Shown: in pieces, positions 10,721 through 22,334 of the stretch
How the letters are laid out: each line of letters begins with the position of its first letter
Position numbering within the stretch: position 1 is the stretch's first letter
Origin: Callorhinus ursinus
Taxonomy: Eukaryota > Chordata > Mammalia > Carnivora > Otariidae
Reading direction: 5' to 3'
DNA length: 64,000 nt
NCBI RefSeq assembly: GCF_003265705.1
Contig: NW_020312817.1
Location: 47,285,627-47,349,626 of the forward strand
The notes under the pieces: model-generated
What the model was told of the DNA's origin: nothing
Database searches by the model: none
What the model saw: only the letters and a program-made list of their open reading frames with translations
Position numbers and translations under genes: made by a program

Positions 10721-13122
10721 CGGTGGGTAATCTTGAACTCAAAGAAATACAGTCCTCTTCTGGGGGGAAAAAAAAAAAGCAGTGATGCAAACACCTTGTA
10801 AGGATCAAATACCTGATTTTCCTTCCATCATCCTGGTAACCTTCATCTACTTTGTTCTTCCATTTTTAGGTGTTACTAAGTCAGCCCCCAGTAGATCACA
10901 TTAATAGTTCCAAACCTTTCCAGGAGTGACCTGACAAGACCCCTATGTCTTTTCACATTTCCCTCTACATCCCACATTTTACTTATAGGATGCAAGAAAT
11001 CCATATAAAGCGATTTGAGAGAATTGATTTCCCATGAAGGGAATCCATCTTTCTTACATAAATAGCCTCTCTTATAATGGAATCACCATTTTACTTACCT
11101 TTGGGATACTGGGATACAGAACCTTTTCCTTTCATGGCACAAGGAGAAATATACCACACTAAAGGAAAGAAGACACAATAAATGATACAGAAACTTAGAA
11201 TTTCCCAAACTCACCTCTGCCTCCCAAAGCATTTCTCTGCTTCTCTTCATTGTATATCCCATGGCCCCAGTAGGAAATTCCTAGATTTATTCTCTCACTA
11301 AGTTGTTATTGCCTAATAAAATCTTTTGTCTCTCCTGTTTTCGGTTGATCTCTAGGAAAACTATTTATTAATATATTCTTTTTTTAGGTTATGTCCCTTT
11401 GAAATAAACAAGCAAGGCAAGATAGCTTTACAGTATGGGTGTATAGTGTTTTGAAAAAAATACAAACGTGTTTGTACAGTCCCTTACTTGTTTGAGTCCC
11501 TGGAGTTAACTAGCTTAAAGTAAAATTTCTATTATGCACAAAGATTTTTCAAATTATGTGAACTAGAGATAATGATGTTTTATATTTTTCAGTGTTGAGA
11601 TTTAAAATGCCCATATCTTCGTATCCTTCTCAATTATAGATACCTACACTTACACACACACATTAAAGACATGCAAAAATGCATATACTTCCATTTTACT
11701 GCTATGTAGATAATAAATACTATTAACTCTCAAAGGAAGAACATTGAGGGAATCATCCTAAATATGGTAAACTCACTAGTGCAGGACAGTCCTAGTTTAC
11801 CTCTTTGTCTCAATTGTATCAATAACCTCAAACCTAATGATAAAGGAGGTTTGACTTGAGTGGGGCTTTTAAGATGGAAAAGAGTAGAAGACTTAAAGCA
11901 AAGCCTGGTCTTTCAAATCTGTGCCAGTCTTCACATGCCCCGATGCTAAAGGAGAAAACCTGGTTGCGGTGGGGACTGCATTCACATACTCCTCTCTCTC
12001 TGATGAAAGCCTTTCTGGACTATATTACTCATCTTCATACCAGGTGTCATATAAAATTATAGAAAACATCTTTACAGAATCTTTGGATGTCATCTTAGGA
12101 CCAAGGGCAACTGTTTCACATTGATAGCCAAAATATGACTTTCTATTGTGAGGGCAAAAACTTGTACTAAAACAGGACTACAGCAGATTCTCTACACATA
12201 TGGCCAAAAATGTTTGAAGGAAATTCCACTAAGGTCTATCCATGATGGCATTAGTAGTCATTCTGGATCCTGTTCAATAAGATTCCCATTTCAATCACAA
12301 CAGTCATTTGTGGATTTTGAGGAGTTCTGAGTAGGAAAATTAGGAAAGGACCAGCTGACACACTTACTTTTTATTTTAAACATAGCCTGCTCAACCAGGC
12401 CCAAAATGCTCTGAAAGCTACACAGTTCTGCTTGCTAATTCCTGGTCTCTGAAGACACATCTGCAAGACATGTCTGACATAGAAATGTTTTTGAAAAGTC
12501 AGCACAGGTTATGTGTTGACCTGAAGAAGATGGATGTCATGAACTGCGTCACAACAAAAAAAACAGAATAGTCGGCAGAATATCTTGCTGCCATGTTCCA
12601 TTGTCTGGAAATCAGGCGACACAAATCTATGCTGCGGGCTAGAGGAGTACAAAACTGAATAAAAAATATTAGCACTCCCTTCGGAGAACTGGAAACAGGG
12701 GGAGTGACTCCAATGTTGTCAATTTAATCAAAGTTCAACATCGAATTACAGAGATAGCATGGATTGTCTGGTGAAGTCTGTGACTTGGGTAGGAAAGAGA
12801 GCTACATCCTACCTTGTTGGAAGCTTTCTTCAAGCACAAAAATTTGCTCATTCACACTCAGTGTTTAGTCAAACTTCTAAACTGGTACTGTTCTATGCCA
12901 AAATTTGTGGCCAATTTTGTCTTAAAGTAGGGGGTTTTAAAATATTACTCTTTCAATGTCTTTAATGTCACAGCATAGGGAGAATTATGTCCATCTGATT
13001 CTGCTTTGACATTGTCCTTGAATGTCTTTAACCTGGTTCCTCCTCTTGTTGCTCCAAACAAGCCCCAGGCTCCTTCCACAGTCCATCACTCTTTGCCCTT
13101 TCTTCTTTCTTGTCTGCATGTT
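10721..13122. other. Unassigned non-coding stretch
   Basis: No named repeat is visible. Overlapping 60-68 codon frames on the plus strand at 11856-12330 lie close together but in different frames, with no common family and no frame-joining pattern that I could support. They are listed as noticed but not called. Confidence 0.35.
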
Positions 13123-13140
13123 TGGGTTCTCTTTATCTTT

Positions 13141-13336
13141 TTTTTTTTTTTTAAGATTTTATTTATTTGGCAGAGAGAGACACAGCGAGAGAGGGAACAC
13201 AAGCAGGGGGAGTGGGAGAGGGAGAAGCAGCCTTCCCACCGAGCAGGGAGCCCAATGCGGGGCTTGATCCCGGGGCCCTGAGATCATGACCCAAGCCAAA
13301 GGCAGATGCTTAATGACTGAGCCACCCTGGCGCCCC
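13141..13336 (-). mobile_element. Can-SINE, minus strand, 18-bp target-site duplication
   Basis: The plus strand starts with T12, AAGATTTTATTTATTTGGCA and a GA-rich middle, and ends with the reverse-complement head GAGCCACCCTGGCGCCCC. The target-site duplication is a perfect 18-mer, TGGGTTCTCTTTATCTTT, at 13123-13140 and 13337-13354. A complete element and identical flanks of this length suggest one of the younger insertions here. Confidence 0.97.
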
Positions 13337-13354
13337 TGGGTTCTCTTTATCTTT

Positions 13355-15340
13355 GACCCCAGTTCCTCCAGATGATATAGGACTATGATTCAAACTTCTC
13401 CATTTCTCTTGTGATTAAAGTTCTGCCCCTGGGCTCCCACTCCTGTGGCTTCATTCTCCTTGATGTCAGACATCCCTGAGGTTACATCTAGACAACTGAG
13501 TACATCACTACGTTACCTGCCAGTAGGGAATGGTTTTCATCATTGTTTCTTTAGAAGGCAAAGGAATAAAATGAGATAAAATTGGGAATTTCTAAAGTAG
13601 AGAGAAAAAATAACTTCTCATCCCAAATTTCACTCCAAAATGTTTTTTCTTTATTTATCTCTGTATTGAATATAATATTTAAGGTCAAAAATCGCATATC
13701 AGATTCATGAACTTATACCATTATGAATATTTCTGCCCATATGTGTTTCTTAATATCACTGCTCTTTGCAAAGGCCCAGCCCCAAACAAAAGATATAGAA
13801 ACTAATGAACATGACAGAAATATTACAGCAGTACCATTTAGGTTTGTACATAGTTCAGTTGGGGTTTCCTTCTCTTTTTATTTACTTGAGGCTGTAAGCC
13901 AGAAAGCAGGAAAGAAAGGGGAAAAAATACTATTTAATTAAATGGAGTTCAACAGGAAAGTTAATTTACTTTAGTGTGGGAATATGAGAAGTATGCCAAA
14001 ACAGCAAGTAAACAGACTGAATTATGAATTACATTCCTCTCTCCCTCTCTCCCTCCCTCTGTCTTTCTTTCACCACATGGGACTGGGCTTGTATATAAGG
14101 GGGAAAGTTTGTGGTATTGTTTGTTTATGTAGTTTTTCTCCTCAGTCAATCCATTTGCTTCCATGACTGGTTCCCCACATGCAAATCCATTTGGATATTC
14201 ACTGTTAGAAAAAAGGAAACATTTTTAACATATTTGGATTGATTCTAATCCATTGAGTTTGTTGTTCTTAACACATTGAACCATGCCAGTGATTTTTATT
14301 ATAGAGTCTCGGTATTTTCTGATTCATAGAGTGGATATGTATAAAACTTGACATGCCCTAAATAAATAAAAGTCTTTAGGAAATCCAAGGGATTGCTGAA
14401 TCACTTGGAGTGATAAAATCACATAAATAATATTTTCAAAATTAATTATTTCTCACTCATTACAGATTGCTGGATTTTCTGAGTTTTGCCTCTCCTTGAG
14501 CTTGTTGTCCCCTCTTACTCGACAGAAGCTTTTTACCTGGATGATCTTCTATCATTTGTTCAGTTAAGTCAGTGAGCAGAATCTCATGGGGAAAAGTACA
14601 TTTGTGGATGGTGGATGGCAGAGCTTTAAGATAGAATATTAACATCCAGTTGCCCAATATCAGACTTTGTGAGCTATGCATATGCAAATTTCAAGAATGA
14701 TGTATGCTTGTGCAAAATAGAAGGAGAGAGAGAAGATCCTAATTCATGAAATCTTTCTGTGAAGTAAGATACTTAAAATGGAAACTGAAGACAAAAGTTT
14801 ACTATTAGCACTTACTACACCTATTTTTATACTACAAAATATTTTTAATAAACTTGGTATTGCACTAAGATTCTTAATTTGACCCATGTATATTACTGGA
14901 TATAAATAGTTTTCATCGAACTCAATTATTTCTCTCAGAGAATGTTTGTGCAGGTGCCTTTTATGAAATAGTTCTTTAAGATTTCTAGTGTTAATATGAA
15001 ACTTGTTAAAACAAATACATTTTATATTTAATTGTTTATAAAATAATATATACTTCTAGATATATATTTATGCATAAATGTGAATATTGTATATGTCTAT
15101 ACCTTCTAAAATAAAAATAAACAGTGTTAGCATATTAATTACTGATAATTATATTGCAGATTTTCTCAAAATTGCACAGAAATCATCAGCCTTCTATATT
15201 ATTCCAAAATGTACATTTTAATCAGATTTATGGTTTTATTACCTCTGAGGAGTCTCTGTTGTAGTGGGAGGTCATCACAGGGGGCCTAGATCCTTCCAAC
15301 CTTCTATCTTCTCCCCAAAAATAGTAACCCTAAACATCAT
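13355..15340. other. Unassigned AT-rich stretch
   Basis: A CT-rich patch at about 14035-14072 (CTCTCCCTCTCTCCCTCCCT) is low-complexity. The remainder is AT-rich sequence in which I recognise no repeat family and no coding signal. Confidence 0.4.
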
Positions 15341-15364
15341 CTCAGTTATAGCAAATGGTAGAAA

Positions 15365-15490
15365 GTGGTTGAAATGGGACTAATATAAACTCTCAAATTA
15401 AAGAAGAAAATTTTATAATTTTTATGAATCCTTTGTTGTATAAGAACATTTTTGGTGGAAATTTATTTGCACTAGAACCTTCTATCATTT
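15365..15490 (+). repeat. Diverged direct repeat, copy 1
   Basis: This stretch aligns with 17480-17625, same orientation. Shared landmarks are TAAACTCTCAA, TTATGAATCC, ATAACATTT or AAGAACATTT, GTGGAAA, TTATTTGCA and AGAACCTTCT, in the same order with small gaps. It is either an unnamed old interspersed repeat present twice, or an old local duplication of about 2.1 kb spacing. Confidence 0.7.
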
Positions 15491-16110
15491 TCTGAATGAC
15501 TTTATTATTTTTCTTTATTTCTATGGCATAAAAATCTTCTTTATTTTAAAATAATTCTTGTCCACCTTGTAAATTCAAACTTCGCAGAATTTTCCAAAGC
15601 AGGCATCTTGGTTTTAAAGTTTTAGATATGTGGGTTTTTTCTGAAGTGAAGCACAAAAATAAATATATATTTTCTTAACACTTTGTTTCTGCCTTAAATT
15701 GAGGCGGGACAGCACCATTTCACCTCTGTCTGGGAGAGGAGAGGTAATTTATTGTGCTGCGTTCTCATTTAAGTGCAGTTCAGTTTCATTTAAAAAGATG
15801 TTCATATTGATATTAATATGAGGAACTGATAATACAATCATTACATATAGTTTGGTCTTTAAAATTTAGATATTTACTCTCATGTAAAACAGAATATAGC
15901 ATGGTACAGCTGTTGGCAGCATGAAATGAAACGGCGAGTTCCTAATTTGTCTTTTCATTCTTTTTCCTCTCATTTCCAGAAAGCTAAATCTTTCACAGAG
16001 ACATGAAGGTTTGACACTAAAACTCTGTCTCTTGTCTTGTTTATCTCTCTTGTCATTATCTTCCAAACAGTACACCTACACACACATAACCCCAACACGC
16101 ACGCGCGCAG

Positions 16111-16115
<5 letters not shown>

Positions 16116-16162
<47 letters not shown>
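16116..16162 (+). repeat. (CA)23 microsatellite with CG-alternating lead-in
   Basis: A perfect CA array of about 23 units, led by alternating purine-pyrimidine sequence (CACGCACGCGCGCAGGCGCG, 16096-16115). Alternating CG followed by CA is the classic composition for Z-DNA. The lead-in also holds a local cluster of CpG sites, unusual in this AT-rich window. The 137-codon minus-strand frame crossing it is a Cys-Val repeat artefact. Confidence 0.96.
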
Positions 16163-16164
<2 letters not shown>

Positions 16165-16435
16165 CCTGTGTTTCTTTTTCAAGATTTGCTTCAAAATCAT
16201 TCTGAACACTTGAGTTTCTGCACTGAAGAGCTGTAGACTGCTGTTACAAAGACAAATTAAATTATATGTTCTCAGATTGTCAAAGAACAAGAACGGTTGA
16301 TAGAAAAAAAGTTTTCCTCCATTGACACAAATACCACGCATCAGTGAAGTGAATGCAATGTCTGGCTCTATCAGAGATGCCAAGACATTCTTTGTGCAGA
16401 TTTTGTTTTCCTACCAAGATAAATATTGTCCTTTA

Positions 16436-16438
<3 letters not shown>

Positions 16439-16485
<47 letters not shown>
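16439..16485 (+). repeat. (TA)23 microsatellite
   Basis: A perfect TA array of about 23 units. It is self-complementary, so it can extrude as a cruciform, and TA arrays of this length are prone to breakage and length change. It lies only about 280 bases from the CA array at 16116-16162. Confidence 0.96.
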
Positions 16486-16487
<2 letters not shown>

Positions 16488-16978
16488 GGCACTGTCAAGG
16501 CATATTTCTCAATTTACTGGAGTCTAAGAAAGTTAGCTTACGAAGAAAGAGAGATGCTTCAATCTAGTTTTGAAAATGAGTCTCAGAAGCATGAAATTAC
16601 ATTATTGACCTAGAAAATTAGTGAAGTATTTGAAAACCTTATGTACCTCAAGTTTCTGAATCCTTTAAAAATGACCCATTTTAATATTCCATTTTATATT
16701 ATTGAGCTAATATTGGGAAAGAGCTCTGCTTTATGTAGTTTTCAGAACTTTCTTTCTGAAATATTTCTTCACTCATTAATAAAGCACATCTTTTGATATT
16801 ATCACTACCACCCTTCACCTCAATTTCTACTCAAGGCCTAGACTGAATTTAACTACAGTGTGTCTCCTGTTAGCCTACACTCCACGTGATAATTTCTTAA
16901 ATCTCATACAAAGTCATTTTAGAAATTTGTAGAATCATGCGGATGATATATTTGCTGCTGGTGGAATATCTCTATGCA

Positions 16979-17000
16979 CCCCCCCCCACACACACACACA
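16979..17000 (+). repeat. C9 plus short (CA)n tract
   Basis: A run of C followed by about seven CA units. Length calls in such a compound tract are error-prone. Confidence 0.85.
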
Positions 17001-17004
17001 TTTT

Positions 17005-17300
17005 CCAGCCCTCTTGCAACTACTCAGGGCCAGTGGAATATGAACACAAATGACATGAAACCAATCTGGACTAAAGCCACTTTTCAACTTTCTAGCATCT
17101 CCCTTCCTTTTTGGAAATGACTATGGAAGCCAGTGTAGAGATGGTATATTCTCAAGATAGAAATATCTTGTATTACTGAGTCACCATTTGGAAGCTGTTC
17201 TGGAGATATGTTCAGCCAGTAGCAAAATTTCCATGACTAAAATGTAGACATTTATTTGTTAAAGCATTAAGATTTGGGAGGTTATGCATAAATATAGGCT
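17005..17300 (+). mobile_element. Old interspersed repeat, family uncertain
   Basis: GGGCCAGTGGAATATGAACA, GGAAATGACTATGGAAGCCA and the end TTGTTAAAGCATTAAGATTT with TGGGAGGTTATGCATAA recall a common old mammalian repeat whose 3' end reads TTAAGCCACTGAGATTTGGGG. I cannot give the subfamily name with confidence. Confidence 0.42.
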
Positions 17301-17479
17301 GTCCCTAGTAATATAAGTGAATCCTAGTAGGTCCTAGACCAGGTACCCCAGAATATCCTCAGACTTCAGTTCCAGTCTTGATCTGAAGAGTAGAAAAAAA
17401 GCACAGAAGAGAGGAATAAGTTACCCAGAACAGTGACATTTAAAATTCTAGAGATCGAAGTCAAGGAAAGTGGTTAGTT

Positions 17480-17625
17480 AATAGTTAAACTGGAATAAAA
17501 TAAACTCTCAAGGAAGAAATCTTTATAACCCTTATGAATCCCTGGATCTACAATAACATTTCTGATGTTTTTCTGTGGAAACTTATTTGCAAGAGAACCT
17601 TCTTTCACTTTGAAACTCTACTACA
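17480..17625 (+). repeat. Diverged direct repeat, copy 2
   Basis: Partner of 15365-15490. It has AAACTCTCAAGGAAGAAATC, TTATGAATCCCTGG, AATAACATTTCTGATG, TGTGGAAACTTATTTGCAAG and AGAACCTTCTTTCAC. By eye the two agree at roughly 70 percent or a little more. It runs directly into an L2-like 3' end, which copy 1 lacks. Confidence 0.7.
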
Positions 17626-17684
17626 ATGCATTGGCTGCCTTCTTTTTGAAATTTGTTGTCCCCTGAGTGTATTTTTTAGGAAGT

Positions 17685-17800
17685 AAGCTCCAAGGGACAG
17701 GAACTATCTCTTCATTTTTCTGTCTACAGTATTTACCCCAGTATCGAGTAGAGTAGACAAACTAAACATGACTTACATGAATGAGTGTTTACTTGATAAC
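17685..17800 (+). mobile_element. L2-like LINE 3' end, plus strand
   Basis: GGAAGTAAGCTCCAAGGGAC, AGGAACTATCTCTTC and TACAGTATTTACCCCAGTAT follow the L2 3' end (TAAGCTCC..GGGCAGGGAC..TGTCT..GTATCCCCAGTGCCTAG). Diverged, with no retained coding sequence. L2 is extinct in placental mammals. Confidence 0.5.
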
Positions 17801-17939
17801 TAGGGCTATGAGTAAAGTCCCTAGGACAATGGTTGGGTTGAATATAGATCTTAGTTGCTCTTAAATCAAAATATTTTGAAAAGAGATTTGATCTTCAAAT
17901 ATCAGGTGAATAGATAAAAATGAAAATAACACTAATCTT

Positions 17940-18280
17940 TACTTGCATTAATTAAACACTAAGTGCCAAGCAGTGTGCTAAGTGTGCAATACATAGAATA
18001 ATCAAATGCCCATCTTGTTCAGGAAATCTTGTTTTATGAGTGTCATTCCAGCATATTATTGATAGCTTTTCTTCTCAAAAAAAAAAAAAAAATAGCTCTC
18101 CTTCTCAACGTGTCCTGATTAAAATGAAAATTTGTATGATCCATGCAGCCTTATGGGATTTTCCCATTTGATCTTCGAGGAATTTCTATGCCATTATTAT
18201 CCCCATTTGAGAGGTGAGAAAATGGAGGTCTAAAAATGTGCGTAACTTGTCATTAGCTCTCACATGACTAATAAATAACA
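17940..18280 (-). mobile_element. MIR, minus strand, split by an A16 insertion
   Basis: The first part, ACACTAAGTGCCAAGCAGTG with TGCTAAGTGTG, matches the reversed MIR 3' part. The second part (about 18150-18280), TTATTATCCCCATTTGAGAG, GTGAGAAAATGGAGGTC and TAACTTGTCA, is the reversed core. About 130 bases between them do not fit MIR and hold the A16 tract at 18077-18092. Confidence 0.7.
18062..18106 (+). repeat. A16 run flanked by an imperfect 15-bp direct repeat
   Basis: ATAGCTTTTCTTCTC (18062-18076) is followed by A16 and then ATAGCTCTCCTTCTC (18092-18106); 13 of 15 bases agree. This is the layout of a target-site duplication around a poly(A) tail with no body, as left by an extremely 5'-truncated retroposition. 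Replication slippage would be an alternative. Confidence 0.6.
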
Positions 18281-19789
18281 AATTGAATAGTATGGCTCCA
18301 TAATGCACCGCTAAGACTTACCACCTCTGCTTTCTAGGAACATATCTATTGCCTTCAGCAATGAACATTCACCTTGCCTGATTCAATTTTACTAGATTCT
18401 AAAATTATACTTTATCAAAAGTTGAAGTGTCTCAGGAATAAATGGGTGTAACGATGCCTCAGCATTGTTGCATGCTCTATCTATCACTGAAAGATTTTGA
18501 ACATTAATAACAAACAAGCAGCATTGAAAGAAATTATGTGTCTCTGCCAACTCATAAACCCCAGCAAATAATAAAAATGGAGTTTAGTCAGTGACTTACC
18601 AGCTGCACTGAGGTTACTAATGAGTAAATAACTTTCCTTCATGAAGAAAGTAGATGTTCTTCTGGGTTTGAGGTTGTCATTTTTTTCTAGATATTACATC
18701 AATATTAGCACTCAATGTTCCTAGGCCAAGCTATAATTTAGTAATATTTGGAAATAAGGTGATCACTTTATTTTGTAAGGATATTTTATCAGTTTTTATT
18801 TTTCCCCTAACCAAAGTGACATGAAATGGGCCTCGCTCCCAGTGGCAGTATTGCTAACAAATTTACCAGGTTTTAGCAGTGACAACATTTGATCAAAGTT
18901 CTGGCTTTATATAAATAAATGAGGTTACTGTGATGAGGAGGAACATTTTCTGAAGGCAACAAATTTACTTTTTGTTATAATATGAATTTCTAAATTCAAT
19001 GAATGTGGGGAATAGTAATTTAGTTGTGAAACAAACTCTATATTTTGATGACAACAAATTCTCTGGGTACCATGCAGAAGTTTTGTACTTCATAATGGAG
19101 AAGTTTTGCAGATGGAGAATAAGTTCTATAATCTGCAATCACATCTTTTTAAACAGCACACAGACACTTAGAGCTGATTAACTCTTGAATTCTGAATGTG
19201 AAGTAAGCTCCAGCACCTAGAACAGGTTTAGGCTTTAGCATGTTTGAGTAAATTAAACCACTATGTAGACTGTCAAAAATGTGTAACAAAAATGTGTATT
19301 TATGTGCGTTCCCATGCTATTTGTGCATTTTGGATAGGACTAAAACTTTGTAAAACTGGATCAGTTGATTGTATTTTGTTCCCCCAATTTAACTGTATAA
19401 ATAAGTTTTAATTGACAATGTTATTATTTATTTGGTCATTGCTAATATAGAGAAAAAGTTACTTCTCATCTGTTTGCCATCCCCATATGGAGCATGGTAT
19501 GGTATATGGTAAAATACAGTAAAAAAAAAAAAAAAAGGAAGGATATCACTTTAGGAAAAACTGATGTGGGAATTTATAATTATTAGATATAGTGTGTAAA
19601 GTGTATCCTCAAATCTCATGAAGAAAAATTCATGCATATATTATTAAAATATGTAAGAGATAATATTTAAACAGCTTTTTCAAGTTTTACAATGAAAAGA
19701 ATGTGACATTTTCTGCCCTCTATTGAGTCATTCTAACACTGTACATTTTTCATCTTAGTTTTGATTCCTTAAAATTACGCAGATATTTA
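18281..19789. other. Unassigned AT-rich stretch
   Basis: No gene and no repeat that I recognise, apart from an A16 run at about 19522-19537. Confidence 0.4.
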
Positions 19790-20265
19790 AAAACATTATG
19801 TCCAAAGACTGTATGTGGATGTTCATAGCAGCATTATTCATAATAGGAAAAAAACAAACCCTCCTCATTCATCAGCTGATGAATGAAGAGATAAAAAGAG
19901 CCACATCCGTACAATAGAATACTATTCGCCAATTAAAAGAAGTAAACTATGGATGCATGATAAAACATGGATGAACCTTGGAAACACTATACTCTGGGAA
20001 AAGGCATACATAACTGATCACATATTATTAATTACATATGCTATGTCCAGAAAGGGAAATCTATGGAGAAAGTGGTTGCCTGGGGCAGGTGTTCATGTGT
20101 GTGTAAACAGTATATGTGCATGAGTGATCTCATTGGGGTGATGAAAATCTGCTAAAAGTGATTTATAGTGATGGTTAAACAACATGGCAAAGTTAGTAAA
20201 ACATCATTGAATTTTATACTTTTTACTTGAAATGGGTGAATGAGTAATACATGAAAACTTTGGTT
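19790..20265 (+). mobile_element. L1 3' end (old L1M type), plus strand
   Basis: GATGTTCATAGCAGCATTAT, TCATAATAGG, TCATCAGCTGATGAATG, ACAATAGAATACTATTCGCC, AACATGGATGAACCTTGGAA and TTGGGGTGATGAAAATCTGC are well-known landmarks of the L1 ORF2 C-terminal part and 3' UTR, in the right order. The copy is 5'-truncated and diverged; several frameshifts break the ORF2 reading frame. It is inactive. Confidence 0.92.
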
Positions 20266-22334
20266 ACTTTTGAAAACAGAAAGGGAGGTTGAGTAGTTGG
20301 GAGCAGAAATTCACACCTTATATTTTATATAAAATGAAAAAATGGAAGCCTTGACTATATAAAAAATAGAATGCTGAATCTTGTCAGACTTCAGAGAACT
20401 ATATTATCAGCCAATTCTCCTGATACTCCAGAGGTTAGCGTGTTATGCTGTGCCACATATAGATAAAAGAAAATGAAGCATAGTTGACTATTTTCCTCAT
20501 GGCTAGAAAGTAAGTAGATAATCATGCTAAATTTAAAACATTAATTTACTAAAAATAACCTTCAAGCTTTTATGATTAGCCCTACCTGAAATGCAGTAAT
20601 AATATATATATGCAATAATTACACACTTAGTAATATTTAGGTTCTTTTTTCTTTTATGTTTCTCTACATGGACTGCTTTAGTATTAAATTGGAGCTTATT
20701 CTTACATTTCTGTTTTAGACATATTAGAGGATAACATCAGTGTTGTGGATTGACTGTGTTACGCTGCATTTTAAAACAATTAAGTGACCTCTTCTGATCT
20801 GCCTAATAAATCATATTGTTGCCAAATCTCACTGTGTTCTACTTAGAACTTGTGGTTTCCTTTTTCATGGCATGCTTTAGTAGGATTAATGAGATAAATT
20901 CAGAGTCCTCAGATCATTGCCCTCTTCATCTCTGTCCAATAGATATTAACCTCAGGAACAGCTTGTTACATACCATTTCTATAAGAATGAATCCCCACCT
21001 GTTTAAACCCTTCATCAGTGATTCTTGAATGTTGCACTTAAAAATCAATAGAATGTTTTGTATAACATTGAAAAACTGTCATAGAGTTATTAACTGCATA
21101 AGCCATATGAGAGGGAAAATATCGTTTTAACTTTAAGAATGGCTTTTCCTTATGATATTCATGCCTAGAGTTGTATTAATTATGTAGAGTCGTTTAAAAT
21201 AAATATGGGAATAATAGATATATATATATAAAACACATATTTTTCCACTTTATAATCTACTTATAGTCTTAGTGAAAACTGGAAGCTTATTTTTTTTCTT
21301 GGTCATTCAAAAAAAAATAGTCAAGTTACAAGTTCTATTTGCAAGAAAAGCTTAAACAAATAGAAATAAACAGAAATAATCACCAAACATAACATTTACT
21401 AAAAGTTAGTTTTTATATGCTTACATTATAGACACCACGATAAGTGATCATATTTTGAGATTAGTTAGAATGTACCTGGTTGCCTTAGAAACAGCCTTGG
21501 ATTCCCATGGGTACTTTTCACCTCCATTATTTCTCCTCTTGCCTCACCCATTTTCTGAATTAAACATGTGAAACTAGAGGTACTGGGATATTATAGAAAA
21601 ACTCTGAATACTTCCTTTCATTCACAAGCTAATCAGAGCAGGTATTTCATGCTCGAACACGCCTTGTTCAAATTCTCTATCCTCCAACTTTCAAAAGCTG
21701 AGGGCATATTCATACCCACAGATAGCGTTTATTTTTAATAATTTTTTTCTGAGTACAAAAGGAAAAGTTTAGTGTAGAAATAATTTTAAAATATTTTCAG
21801 GCACAAAAAAGCAATTTGAAAGTACTCACAATTCCATTACCAGAGATAACTAATCTAAATATTTTAGAGGTTATGTCTCTAGTAATATTTCAACAAACTG
21901 TATAAGAGTATAAGCTGCTTTTGAAAATAATATCCCTGAGACCACCTATCCATGCATTCAGACAGATTTTTTTTTTATAAAAATGTGATTAATGATAGCA
22001 TAGTATTTCAATATTTCACAAGTCTCTTCTTGTTAAAGGTCAAAAGTGTTTCTGATTTCAATACAATGAAAAAATTTGAAAGGTTCTTGGGGGAAATATT
22101 TGCACATATGCATAGCAAAATTATTAGGATAAAACTTATAGATAAGAATTCCTATGCAAAGAGCACAGATACTTTTTAAAAATTTAATGTATAATAACAA
22201 TTTATGTTTGTATCAATTTAAACTTTCATTAACAGTCCTTACTGGATTAAATTTTAGTCTCCATAAATAATATCTTGTAGGAGATACTTCAGCAAAACTC
22301 TGTTGGTAAATTTTGATCTTGATTTGTCTGAAGA
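20266..22334. other. Unassigned AT-rich stretch
   Basis: Very AT-rich, with short A- and T-runs and a small TA run near 21220-21231. A 70-codon open frame at 20816-21028 (+) has no recognisable similarity. No element could be named. Confidence 0.4.

Noticed and set aside
11856..12330. Cluster of three plus-strand frames that might be an exon or broken gene
   Set aside because: Different frames, no shared similarity, no poly(A) signal or consistent frame across stops as seen at 38.8-39.2 kb.
15970..16383. 137-codon minus-strand frame
   Set aside because: Runs through the CA microsatellite and gives a Cys-Val repeat; no domain on either side.
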